A stretch of DNA of 8,092 nucleotides from Oscillospiraceae bacterium (GTDB taxonomy: Bacteria; Bacillota; Clostridia; Oscillospirales; Ruminococcaceae), in contig JAHHUA010000075.1 of assembly GCA_020024235.1 (NCBI GenBank), positions 1-8,092 on the forward strand, written 5' to 3'. Below, piece by piece: positions 1 through 6,660 of this stretch (position 1 is its first letter; every line of letters starts with the position of its first letter). The position numbers and the translations under genes are program-made. A model generated the notes under the pieces. It was not told the origin of the DNA and did no database searches. It saw nothing but the letters and a program-made list of their open reading frames with translations.

Positions 1-42
1 TATGTAAAACAATACTGACAATTTAACTTGATTTTATGTAAC

Positions 43-48
43 AGGAGG
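43..48 (+). promoter_or_regulatory. Ribosome binding site of the methyltransferase
   Basis: A perfect AGGAGG six bases before the ATG at 55. It decides the start against the in-frame TTG at 28, which has no such site. Confidence 0.8.
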
Positions 49-54
49 AGCAGT

Positions 55-903
55 ATGAAAAACGAGAAATTTCACATTGAAAAAAACACAATTCAAGAAA
101 CACTTGTTATCCCGTTATATGCCAGAAAGCTGTGTACAGAGCTTTTTCCGGAAATATATTCCTGTCCAGAATCAATAGAATTAATCCAAAAACTGGACTA
201 CGATTTTACCGCACTGCAAAAACAATCAAATAGTATTATGCAACGGTTTGGGGCATTAGAAATTGCTGAGCGTCAGAATGATCTTGCGATTGAAGTAAAA
301 GATTATTTGAAAACACACCCATATAGTGCAGTTGTCAATATGGGATGTGGACTGGATCAGACCTGTGAATACTGCGATAATGGCACCTGCAAGATTTACA
401 ATGTGGATATGCCTGATGTTATTGATATACGCAATCAACTTATCCCTCCAACAAAGCGTGTTAAAAATATTGCCTGTGATCTCAATGATTATGCATGGTT
501 TAAGGAAATTGATGCATCAAGCGGTGCAGTATTTTTTGCGGCTGGAGTATTTTATTATTTTAAAAGCGATGATGTTCACAAGTTAATTAACCATATGGCA
601 AAATGTTTTCCGGGAGGAAAGCTTGTTTTTGATATTGCCGGAAAAACAGCTTTAAAAATAATGTTGAAAACATGGATTAAACAGGCGGGAATCAGAAATG
701 TAAATGCCTTTTTTCATGTAGACAATATAGAAAATGATGTTAGGCCATGGCTGAAAAATGCTGATGTTTCATATCGGGGATATATGCTGGGTTATGGAAA
801 TTTGAGAGAACCATGTATATCTGCATTTTTTAGATTGCTTTCAAAAATCGGTGATAATATACTTAAAATGAAGATTATTCGTTTTGATTTTGACAAAAAC
901 TGA
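55..903 (+). CDS. Class I SAM-dependent methyltransferase, leucine-carboxyl/TcmP-like O-methyltransferase family
   Basis: This 282-residue protein is probably a cytoplasmic O-methyltransferase that uses S-adenosylmethionine; the substrate cannot be told. The SAM-binding motif I is VVNMGCGLDQ at residues 93-102. It is followed by the acidic ribose-binding segment YNVDMPDVIDIR (117-126, with D118), CDLND (141-145, adenine side) and GVFYYF (164-169) after the fourth strand. The order motif I, DNG, YxVDMPDVI is typical of the leucine carboxyl methyltransferase/PpmP/TcmP family, and the length fits. The SAM loop carries four cysteines (98, 104, 107, 112), more than the usual family pattern. I chose the ATG at 55 over an in-frame TTG at 28 because AGGAGG at 43-48 sits six bases before it. 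The gene stands alone, convergent with the exporter operon and separated from it by a shared terminator. Family call is fairly sure; a link to the exporters is only positional. Confidence 0.85.
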   Translation: MKNEKFHIEKNTIQETLVIPLYARKLCTELFPEIYSCPESIELIQKLDYDFTALQKQSNSIMQRFGALEIAERQNDLAIEVKDYLKTHPYSAVVNMGCGLDQTCEYCDNGTCKIYNVDMPDVIDIRNQLIPPTKRVKNIACDLNDYAWFKEIDASSGAVFFAAGVFYYFKSDDVHKLINHMAKCFPGGKLVFDIAGKTALKIMLKTWIKQAGIRNVNAFFHVDNIENDVRPWLKNADVSYRGYMLGYGNLREPCISAFFRLLSKIGDNILKMKIIRFDFDKN

Positions 904-953
904 TACTGTGTAGTATTTTCATAAATAACATTATCTATTAAACTGGAAGTTAT

Positions 954-1005
954 AAAAAAATGTCCCTGAAACCGGAAAATCTCTGATTTCAGGGGCATTT
1001 TTATT
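954..1005. terminator. Bidirectional intrinsic terminator between convergent genes
   Basis: An 11-bp stem pairs 961-971 (TGTCCCTGAAA) with 987-997 (TTTCAGGGGCA), with one G-T pair and a 15-base loop. On the plus strand the stem is followed by TTTTTATT (998-1005). On the minus strand it is followed by seven T (complement of 954-960). It can therefore end both the methyltransferase transcript and the exporter operon transcript, whose last stop codon is at 1031-1033. Confidence 0.85.
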
Positions 1006-1030
1006 CAGCTGTCATCGATGTTTTGTCACT

Positions 1031-2884
1031 TTATTTGTAGTATTTGGCCTGAGCATTCCAAAGTTCATAGTATTTTCCGTTTTTATCAGCAAGAAGTTCA
1101 TCATGAGAACCGCACTGAACTACCTTTCCTTTGTCAAATACAGCTATTTTTTCACAGAAGCGACATGAAGAAAGCCTATGGGAAATATAAACAGCGGTTT
1201 TGTCATGAACAAGACTGTCAAATTTAGAGTAAATTTCAGATTCGGCAATAGGGTCAAGAGCTGCTGTAGGTTCATCGAGAATAATAAATGGTGAACTGCG
1301 GTATAATGCTCTTGCAATAGCTATTTTTTGAGCCTCCCCTCCTGAAATACTTATACCGTCCTTGTCAAAGGTTTTGTAAAGATAAGTATTTAAACCTTGA
1401 GGAAGTTCATTGAGTCTTTCTTTAAAACCTGCATCGGTAAGACATTTGATAACTTTTTCGCTGTCATAATTGTTTGAGGCAGCTACATTTTCCCCCAAGG
1501 TCATGGGGAGCAGTTTAAAGTCCTGAAATACAACAGAAAATACATTCATGTAATCATCATAATTATATTTTTGAATGTTAATTTTGTTTAGAAGAATTTC
1601 CCCTTCGGTGGGGTCATAAAGTCGGCACAAAAGCTTTATAAATGTGGTTTTACCACTGCCGTTTTGCCCAACTATGGCAAGTTTTTCCCCTATATTAAAT
1701 TTAAAAGATAGGTTTTTAAGTGCATAAATATCACTTCCCGGATACTTAAATGAAACATTTCTAAATTCCAGTTCATATTTGCAGTCATTGCGTTTTTCCG
1801 TGGTTATACTGCCCATATACATTTTGTTTGGTATATCCAAAAATTCAAATATGGGTTTCATATATTCCTCATTTGCTTTAATATCGGATAATCTGCTTAA
1901 CAGGTCATTAAATGCACTGAATAATATTGTTACAGAAGAAATATATCTGGTGGCAAGACCGATATCAAAAGCACCTGCATAGCATTTAAGGCATACATAG
2001 ATATAAATAACACCGATAAATGCAGTGGGACAGCCACTGTTAAAAGCAAATATACCACCAAGCTTTCCTTTTAGAGATTTAGCTAAATAAGAATTTTTTC
2101 CACCAAAAGCATTACCAGCATTTGAAACAGAGTAACCTACTTTATCTTTCATATTATATGTCCTGATATCAAAAGCCTCATTGTTGTTATTACAGGATAT
2201 ATCAAATATGTATCCGAATATGCGATTTACAAGATAGGTTTCCTCATTGGCTTTCATAAAAAAGTCGCCGATTTTTCCCTGCATTTTAGCACAGACAATA
2301 CATACTATAAACATCAAAAGCAGTATGGCAAATGAAAAAAGGGGACTATTTAAAAAATATAATTGGGAGTTTTTGGGAACAGGATTTAAAAATAATGAAA
2401 CAGATAAGCCAACAGCAGTTATAATTTTAATTATATCAAAAATAAGCCATTCAAAGACAACCCAAATTTTATATAAGCCATAGCCACCTTGATTTTCGAT
2501 TTGTCTTATATGGGAAAGCAGAGCATGAGTTTCTTGTTTATCCACATCTGCAAAATCCATACTGTTTATTTTTTCGGTTTTAATTCCGCCTGTTTTATCG
2601 GAAAGAACATTTTTATAATAATCGTTTACTCTTGTAAGCAATGAGGAAATTAAATTTACTGTAAAAGTAACAATAAGTGTAATTAAAACATAAAACCAAA
2701 TTTTATTTATATTTCTGTCCGATGATAATTCACCTATTATTAAAGCAGAAAAGTAAACAGGAATAAAGGGTTCTATACCTGCAAATATATTTTTGGCAAT
2801 TTGAGTTATGATAAAATTAGGGCATAATTTATATATTAGTTTAAACCCACGGATATTAAGGCTTTCTTTTTTAGTTGTTTTCAT
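1031..2884 (-). CDS. ABC exporter half-transporter B (permease fused to ATPase)
   Basis: A 617-residue type IV (MsbA/MdlB-like) ABC exporter half: an N-terminal membrane domain (hydrophobic stretches at about 28-50, 62-84, 140-166, 181-200, 285-302, 312-326) followed by one ATPase domain from about 370. The nucleotide-binding motifs are complete: Walker A GQNGSGKTT (406-414, K412), Q-loop VFQDF (Q454), signature ISGGEAQ (513-519), Walker B FIILDE (D537, catalytic E538), D-loop AALD, and switch histidine H569 in VYISHRL. The signature has E where LSGGQ has Q. There is no N-terminal C39 peptidase, so it does not itself cleave double-glycine leaders. I chose the ATG at 2884 rather than the ORF limit at 2941 because AGGAGG (2893-2898) lies eight bases upstream. 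It overlaps the preceding exporter gene by 14 bases, so translation is probably coupled and the two products probably form a heterodimer. Substrate unknown. Confidence 0.9.
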   Translation of the reverse strand: MKTTKKESLNIRGFKLIYKLCPNFIITQIAKNIFAGIEPFIPVYFSALIIGELSSDRNINKIWFYVLITLIVTFTVNLISSLLTRVNDYYKNVLSDKTGGIKTEKINSMDFADVDKQETHALLSHIRQIENQGGYGLYKIWVVFEWLIFDIIKIITAVGLSVSLFLNPVPKNSQLYFLNSPLFSFAILLLMFIVCIVCAKMQGKIGDFFMKANEETYLVNRIFGYIFDISCNNNNEAFDIRTYNMKDKVGYSVSNAGNAFGGKNSYLAKSLKGKLGGIFAFNSGCPTAFIGVIYIYVCLKCYAGAFDIGLATRYISSVTILFSAFNDLLSRLSDIKANEEYMKPIFEFLDIPNKMYMGSITTEKRNDCKYELEFRNVSFKYPGSDIYALKNLSFKFNIGEKLAIVGQNGSGKTTFIKLLCRLYDPTEGEILLNKINIQKYNYDDYMNVFSVVFQDFKLLPMTLGENVAASNNYDSEKVIKCLTDAGFKERLNELPQGLNTYLYKTFDKDGISISGGEAQKIAIARALYRSSPFIILDEPTAALDPIAESEIYSKFDSLVHDKTAVYISHRLSSCRFCEKIAVFDKGKVVQCGSHDELLADKNGKYYELWNAQAKYYK

Positions 2885-4727
2885 TTTCTGCCCCTCCTTT
2901 TTCACCTTTTTTTGAATCTTCATAATATTTTTTCTGAACATTAAAAAGGTCTGTATATATACCGTTTTGGTTAATCAAACTTTCATGAGTGCCTTCTTCG
3001 GCAATTTCACCGTCTTTTAAAAGCAGTATTCTGTCGCAAAATCTGGTTGAAGCCAAACGATGTGATATAAAGAAAGAAGTTTTGTTTTTAGCAATATCAT
3101 TATAGCTTTTATAGATATTGTTTTCGGCAATAGGGTCAAGAGCAGCCGTAGGTTCATCAAGCACCATAATAGGGGAGTCCTTATAAATTGCTCTTGCCAG
3201 CATAAGTCGCTGAGTTTCTCCCCCTGAAAATTCTATTCCGTCTTCATATATAATGCGTCCCACATGTGTATCTATGCCATTAGGAAGATTTCTGATTTTA
3301 TCAGCTAAATCTGCTTTTTCCAAGGCATTCCAAGCCTTGTTAATATCACGGTTTTCTTCATTCGGACAAATATTGTCAATAACACTGAACTGCAAAAGCA
3401 AAAAATCCTGAAATACCGAAGTAATTAATTTATAGTAGTCATTTCTGTTATATTCTTTTATATCCACACCATTTAAAAGCACCTGACCTTCTGTGGGGTC
3501 AAGAAAACCGCAGATTATTTTTACAAGAGTGGATTTACCGGCTCCGTTAAGGCCTACTACGGCAATTTTTTCTCCCGGTTTAACATGGAGATTTATGTTT
3601 TTTAATGTATAATCCTTAGCTTCGGGATAGCGGTAATATACATTTTTTAAAGTTATATCACAGGGCATATCTTTTTTAAATTCCAGTGTTTTGCCATCAT
3701 CAAATTTAAAATCTTCTTTATAATTTAAAAGTTCCATTATTTCGGATATACCCATGGATTCTTCATATAATTCGGAAAATTTTTTCATAACATCTTCCAT
3801 AAGGGCTGCAAAACCTGAAATAGCACTAAAATAAAGAAGAAATGTGGAAGTAGGCAATCCGTTTTTTAAAGTTAAATTTATAAGATAAAAATAAGCTAAA
3901 GCATTCTGCATAATTGTAACTGTAATGGAAATAACAGAACTTTTAGTTCTGGCTTTTTCAATGAGCAAATAAATATGTTTAAGTCCATTTAAAGTCTTTT
4001 TATGAAAACTCTCAATCCATGGTTTCATAGAAAAAATTCTTATGTCTTTGGCAATTTGTCTGTCTGTTTTTAAGTTTCCATTTATGTAATTTAATCTTGT
4101 AATATAGCTGCTTTTTTCATCACGAAAAGAATCGATATAATCCGCAATTTTTTTGTCGAAGTAATATGAAACCAAAGAAGAAACTATAACAAAAATTATA
4201 AGAACAGGGGAGGCATAAGTTAAAAGCATAGTATATATAATAAAACGCATTATCATAGTCAGCAGCTTCTCATAAGTAGTCCAAATATGCTCTGCAGGAC
4301 TGAAATCTGAGTCAACAGAATAATTTGATTTGTTTTTTAAATCTATAAAATCCTTTTCAAGCCATTTTGAATAGGAAACAGTACAGCTTTTTATGACTAA
4401 TGATGAAAGAATTTTATCTGCACGCAATAAAGTTCTTCCAATCATTATATTTTTGTCCATATATCCGTTTAATGTATTTAAAAATACCATCATACCCGTA
4501 AAAAACAAAATTGTAAATAATACTGTAGAAAGAGATTTATTTTGTTCTATTGTTCCTAAAATAGCGGGAGCTGCAAAAAGATTAACCATATCTAAGGTTA
4601 AATATAAAAAAGATGACAGTATAGTGAAAAATACAATGCTTTTTCTGTAACCCCATGCTTCTTTAATCATAAATGAAGTTGTCTGCCCTACATTATATTT
4701 TGCTTTTTTCTTTATTTTTTCAGTCAT
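2871..4727 (-). CDS. ABC exporter half-transporter A (permease fused to ATPase)
   Basis: A 618-residue half-transporter with the same architecture as its neighbour: a membrane domain (hydrophobic segments at about 31-57, 66-84, 157-188, 265-287, 292-311) and an ATPase domain from about 356. Motifs: Walker A GLNGAGKST (392-400, K398), Q-loop VFQDF (Q440), signature FSGGETQ (500-506), Walker B IMVLDE (D524, catalytic E525), AALD, and H556 in FFISHRL. Both halves keep the catalytic glutamate and switch histidine, so neither ATP site looks degenerate from these residues. The start at 4727 has AGGAGG (4736-4741) eight bases upstream. It is the first gene of the exporter operon, downstream of an extended -10 promoter and LytTR-like direct repeats. 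The C-terminal tail after about residue 600 is hydrophilic and rich in Lys, Glu and Asn. A peptide or small-molecule exporter is likely; the cargo is not visible here. Confidence 0.9.
   Translation of the reverse strand: MTEKIKKKAKYNVGQTTSFMIKEAWGYRKSIVFFTILSSFLYLTLDMVNLFAAPAILGTIEQNKSLSTVLFTILFFTGMMVFLNTLNGYMDKNIMIGRTLLRADKILSSLVIKSCTVSYSKWLEKDFIDLKNKSNYSVDSDFSPAEHIWTTYEKLLTMIMRFIIYTMLLTYASPVLIIFVIVSSLVSYYFDKKIADYIDSFRDEKSSYITRLNYINGNLKTDRQIAKDIRIFSMKPWIESFHKKTLNGLKHIYLLIEKARTKSSVISITVTIMQNALAYFYLINLTLKNGLPTSTFLLYFSAISGFAALMEDVMKKFSELYEESMGISEIMELLNYKEDFKFDDGKTLEFKKDMPCDITLKNVYYRYPEAKDYTLKNINLHVKPGEKIAVVGLNGAGKSTLVKIICGFLDPTEGQVLLNGVDIKEYNRNDYYKLITSVFQDFLLLQFSVIDNICPNEENRDINKAWNALEKADLADKIRNLPNGIDTHVGRIIYEDGIEFSGGETQRLMLARAIYKDSPIMVLDEPTAALDPIAENNIYKSYNDIAKNKTSFFISHRLASTRFCDRILLLKDGEIAEEGTHESLINQNGIYTDLFNVQKKYYEDSKKGEKGGAENENN
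2893..2898 (-). promoter_or_regulatory. Ribosome binding site of exporter B, inside the 3' end of exporter A
   Basis: AGGAGG on the minus strand, eight bases before the ATG at 2884, the same spacing as for exporter A. It lies within the last codons of exporter A, where it forms part of the Gly-Gly-Ala codons of that protein's charged tail. This fixes the start of exporter B and suggests translational coupling. Confidence 0.8.
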
Positions 4728-4797
4728 AGAAAATTCCTCCTTTGAAAAATACTATCTTTCTCAATAAAATTTTTGAATATTTGTACTTCATATTCAT
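4720..4797 (-). other. Possible 25-residue leader ORF before the exporter genes
   Basis: On the minus strand an ATG at 4797 (second ATG at 4791) opens a 25-codon frame ending at a TGA at 4722-4720, which overlaps the exporter A start by eight bases. The predicted peptide begins MNMKYKYSKILLRK and is basic and hydrophobic. It would start only about ten bases after the predicted transcription start, with no Shine-Dalgarno sequence. Its Gly-Gly is simply the exporter AGGAGG site read in this frame. It may be chance, a leader that couples translation, or a signal peptide gene. I have no evidence of translation beyond the open frame. Confidence 0.15.
4736..4741 (-). promoter_or_regulatory. Ribosome binding site of exporter A
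   Basis: AGGAGG on the minus strand, eight bases before the ATG at 4727. It supports this as the translation start of the first exporter gene. Confidence 0.8.
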
Positions 4798-4813
4798 TTT
4801 TTACTGTGGTTTT

Positions 4814-4822
4814 ATTATAACA
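4814..4822 (-). promoter_or_regulatory. Extended -10 promoter of the exporter operon
   Basis: The minus strand reads TGTTATAAT, a perfect extended -10 (TGnTATAAT). At 16-18 bases of spacing the -35 position reads CGTTTT, TCGTTT or ATCGTT, none close to TTGACA. Transcription would start near 4807, giving a leader of about 80 bases before the exporter A ATG. A good -10 without a -35 is typical of promoters that need an activator, and the direct repeats at 4847-4880 sit in the right place for one. Confidence 0.7.
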
Positions 4823-4846
4823 TATATTTTTCAGTAAAACGATTTC

Positions 4847-4880
4847 TGGGACGAAATGCTGAATTTTTGGGACGAATTGC
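4847..4880 (-). promoter_or_regulatory. Paired direct repeats, probable LytTR regulator binding site
   Basis: Two 13-bp direct repeats, at 4847-4859 and 4868-4880, differ at one base and start exactly 21 bp apart. On the minus strand they read GCATTTCGTCCCA and GCAATTCGTCCCA. LytTR regulators (AgrA, ComE, VirR types) bind paired direct repeats of about 9 bp with 12-13 bp between them, which places both on the same face of the helix. The ComE core CAnTTc is matched by both copies. Relative to a start near 4807 the repeats cover about -40 to -52 and -61 to -73. The LytTR regulator encoded at 5613-6308 is the obvious candidate ligand; that pairing is inferred. Confidence 0.65.
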
Positions 4881-4921
4881 AAAAATACCCTCATTACTAA
4901 TTTAAAAGTAAGAGGGTATTT
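4881..4921 (-). terminator. Intrinsic terminator of the regulator-kinase operon
   Basis: A 10-bp stem pairs AAATACCCTC (4883-4892) with GAGGGTATTT (4912-4921). It is extended inward by TTAC/GTAA (4894-4897 with 4908-4911) with one bulged A. On the minus strand it ends in TTTTT (complement of 4881-4885). It lies 19 bases past the kinase stop codon and directly beside the direct repeats, so the regulator transcript should end just before the exporter control region. Confidence 0.75.
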
Positions 4922-4939
4922 ATATAAATCAGATATTTT

Positions 4940-5599
4940 TTACAAAGGAAGAAGTATTTCTGTGGAAAAAACACCGCTTTCACTGTTTCGGCTGATATAA
5001 CCGTTGTAGCGTTTAATAATATCATCAATTCTTACTAATCCGAAACCATGGCCGTTTCCTTTGGTGGTTTTAAAGATATTTCCTATTTTTTTCTGTTTTT
5101 TAGTAGAAGTGAGATTTGTAACTGAAATATAAAGCTGTTTTCCTTTTATATCAATATAAATTCTGATAAGTCTTTCATCTTGCGGTAAACTCATGCTGGC
5201 TTCAATGGCATTGTCCAAAAGATTGCCCATAATAATGCAAAGGTCAATTTCGCTGACAGTAAGTTCCATAGGTACATTTGCATCACATTCTATAGTTATA
5301 TCCTTGGATTTAGCCAGTGCTATTTTGCTGTTTAAAATAGCATCAGTAACTTTATTTCCGGATTTAAAAGCAAGGTCAACAGTGTTTAAATCAGCGTCAA
5401 GTTCATCAAGATATAATTTTATTTGTTCCAAATCGCCGTTTTCAGCATAATTTTTTAGTATTTGTATGTGGTTGCGATAGTCATGTCGCCAGCCACGGAT
5501 TTTTTTATACATATTTTCTACTTCTTCATAATGAGTAGAGAGAAGTTCAGTTTGATATTCCTGTAATCTTTTATCTATAGCTTTGGAAAATATATTCAT
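4940..5599 (-). CDS. Cytoplasmic GHKL sensor histidine kinase without a membrane sensor domain
   Basis: This 219-residue protein has only the kinase core of the AgrC/ComD/VirS (HPK10, GHKL) family. Residues about 8-34 look like a helix leading into the phosphoacceptor box RHDYRNH (38-44, H39 the likely phosphorylated histidine). The N-box is GNLLDNAIEAS (125-135, N126 and N130) and the ATP-lid glycine motif is NGHGFGL (182-188), followed by the usual IDDIIKRYNG. Family members are normally about 400-450 residues with five to seven N-terminal membrane helices; here none exist, and the upstream DNA is the end of the regulator gene, so this is not a broken longer gene at this locus. I prefer the ATG at 5599 because GAGGT (5609-5613) lies nine bases before it, although in-frame starts at 5620 and 5626 exist. 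It lies 13 bases after the regulator stop, in one operon, and should phosphorylate that regulator. Confidence 0.85.
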   Translation of the reverse strand: MNIFSKAIDKRLQEYQTELLSTHYEEVENMYKKIRGWRHDYRNHIQILKNYAENGDLEQIKLYLDELDADLNTVDLAFKSGNKVTDAILNSKIALAKSKDITIECDANVPMELTVSEIDLCIIMGNLLDNAIEASMSLPQDERLIRIYIDIKGKQLYISVTNLTSTKKQKKIGNIFKTTKGNGHGFGLVRIDDIIKRYNGYISRNSESGVFSTEILLPL

Positions 5600-5608
5600 T
5601 TTTAAATT

Positions 5609-5613
5609 ACCTC
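5609..5613 (-). promoter_or_regulatory. Ribosome binding site of the kinase
   Basis: GAGGT on the minus strand overlaps the last base of the regulator stop codon and lies nine bases before the ATG at 5599. The alternative starts at 5620 (ATG) and 5626 (TTG) would lie upstream of it, so it favours the shorter 219-residue protein. Confidence 0.55.
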
Positions 5614-6308
5614 TATACATTTTCAATAAATGCTCTGTTTATTTTATCATAATATCCACGAACCATAGTAATTTTTTCTCCATTTGTAAGAATAATAAAA
5701 TCCTTTGTAGTTTGATGTATATAATGTAAATTTATAATAATAGAGCGTCCCATTTTAAAAAATCTATGATCCAATAATTTTTCTATTTCTTTTAAAGTAA
5801 TTCGGGAAATAGTATTTTCTTTTCCATGAACATTAATATAATTCCTTTGGGATTCTATATATATTATTTCATAAAGAGGTAAACGAACAAAGCCATCCTG
5901 TGTTTCTAAAGTTAAAAATTTTTCGTTTTTTAAAAGTTTCTCCACTGCTTTGTTCATAACAGAAAAAAATTTTTCCTCTTTGACAGGTTTAATAAGATAG
6001 TTAAGTGCTTCTACATCATAGCCATCAGTTATATAGTCAGTATATCCGCTTACAAATATAATTTGCATTTCATGGTTATTTTCTCTTATTTTTTTAGCTA
6101 AAGCTACACCGCTTATTTTGTCCATTTCAATATCTGAAATAAGTATGTCGGTTTTAATGTCATCATACTGAAAGAGAAAATTTTCGGAACTTTTAAATGT
6201 GTGTATTTTAATATAGTGATTGTTGTTTTCTGCCCATTTAATAAGAAGATTTGACAGAAAATCAGTTTGCTCTTTTTCATCATCACATAAAGTTATGTTT
6301 AAATCCAT
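5613..6308 (-). CDS. LytTR-family response regulator (AgrA/ComE/VirR type)
   Basis: A 231-residue DNA-binding response regulator. The receiver domain (about 1-122) has the acidic pair D9-D10, phosphoacceptor D59 in LISDIEM, S87 in FVSGYTD, and K107 in LIKP, so all phosphorylation residues are present. The C-terminal half (about 131-231) is a LytTR domain: FLTLETQDGFVRLPLYEI, then IIYIESQRNYINVH, and the recognition region with FFKMGRSIIINLHYI. Length and layout are normal for the family. The ATG at 6308 has AAAGGTGAG just upstream, a somewhat tight but usable ribosome site. It is first in an operon with the GHKL kinase; such pairs commonly control peptide production, export or resistance genes. 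The direct repeats at 4847-4880 upstream of the exporters are its likely target. No similar repeats were found at its own promoter, so autoregulation is not suggested. Confidence 0.92.
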   Translation of the reverse strand: MDLNITLCDDEKEQTDFLSNLLIKWAENNNHYIKIHTFKSSENFLFQYDDIKTDILISDIEMDKISGVALAKKIRENNHEMQIIFVSGYTDYITDGYDVEALNYLIKPVKEEKFFSVMNKAVEKLLKNEKFLTLETQDGFVRLPLYEIIYIESQRNYINVHGKENTISRITLKEIEKLLDHRFFKMGRSIIINLHYIHQTTKDFIILTNGEKITMVRGYYDKINRAFIENV

Positions 6309-6338
6309 ATACTCACCTTTTTAAAAATAATATAAAAT

Positions 6339-6367
6339 ATTTTATCATAAGTTTACTTTAAAATCAA
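6339..6367 (-). promoter_or_regulatory. Promoter of the regulator-kinase operon
   Basis: On the minus strand, TTGATT (6367-6362) and TAAAAT (6344-6339) are separated by exactly 17 bases, and TGA directly before the -10 gives an extended -10 (TGnTAAAAT). Transcription would start near 6332, leaving a short leader of about 20 bases before the regulator ATG at 6308. Unlike the exporter promoter it has a recognisable -35 and no direct repeats, suggesting basal constitutive expression. Confidence 0.6.
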
Positions 6368-6640
6368 ACTTGTGATATGAGAAGTATATTTTAGTGACAA
6401 AGAATCAGAAGACTGTGTTGCAGAACAGTTCTGTATTGATTCCATCTCCTGAAAATATCTTAGCGGGATTTTATCAAAAGTTGTGGTAAATAGTAAGCCT
6501 TTTTTGAGGTCTGCAAAAAGATGTGTTTTGGCACAGCTTAAACAGTCAATTATAGTTAATCAAAATATTAAATATGCTGAATATCTTTTACAGTTTAAAT
6601 GAATTCATAAAAAATTCATGGGAAAAATGAAATAAAAGAT
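6368..6640. other. Intergenic region without a supported gene
   Basis: Between the regulator promoter and the next plus-strand promoter I see no gene with a ribosome site. It holds a dyad, CAGAAC-A-GTTCTG (6421-6433), a palindrome ATGAATTCAT (6599-6608) followed by another ATTCAT, and a minus-strand stretch without stops from 6559 down to a TAA at 6355-6353. That stretch could be the remnant of a coding or dispersed repeat sequence. Its only ATG (6445) would give a 30-residue product with the GGAG directly against the start. Confidence 0.5.
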
Positions 6641-6660
6641 TTTAATTGGTATGTATTTTG

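Noticed and set aside
28..54. Upstream TTG start for the methyltransferase
   Set aside because: AGGAGG at 43-48 lies between it and the ATG at 55 and is correctly spaced only for the ATG.
2885..2941. Longer N-terminus for exporter B
   Set aside because: The extra 19 residues are translated from the ribosome site region and exporter A's tail; the ATG at 2884 has ideal AGGAGG spacing.
4728..4741. Double-glycine leader peptide in the small ORF before the exporters
   Set aside because: The Gly-Gly is the AGGAGG ribosome site read in another frame, only four residues follow it, and neither exporter has a C39 peptidase domain.
6421..6433. Dyad CAGAAC-A-GTTCTG as an operator
   Set aside because: Six-base arms arise readily by chance, and it lies about 55 bases upstream of the regulator promoter -35 with no second copy, so no regulator can be named.
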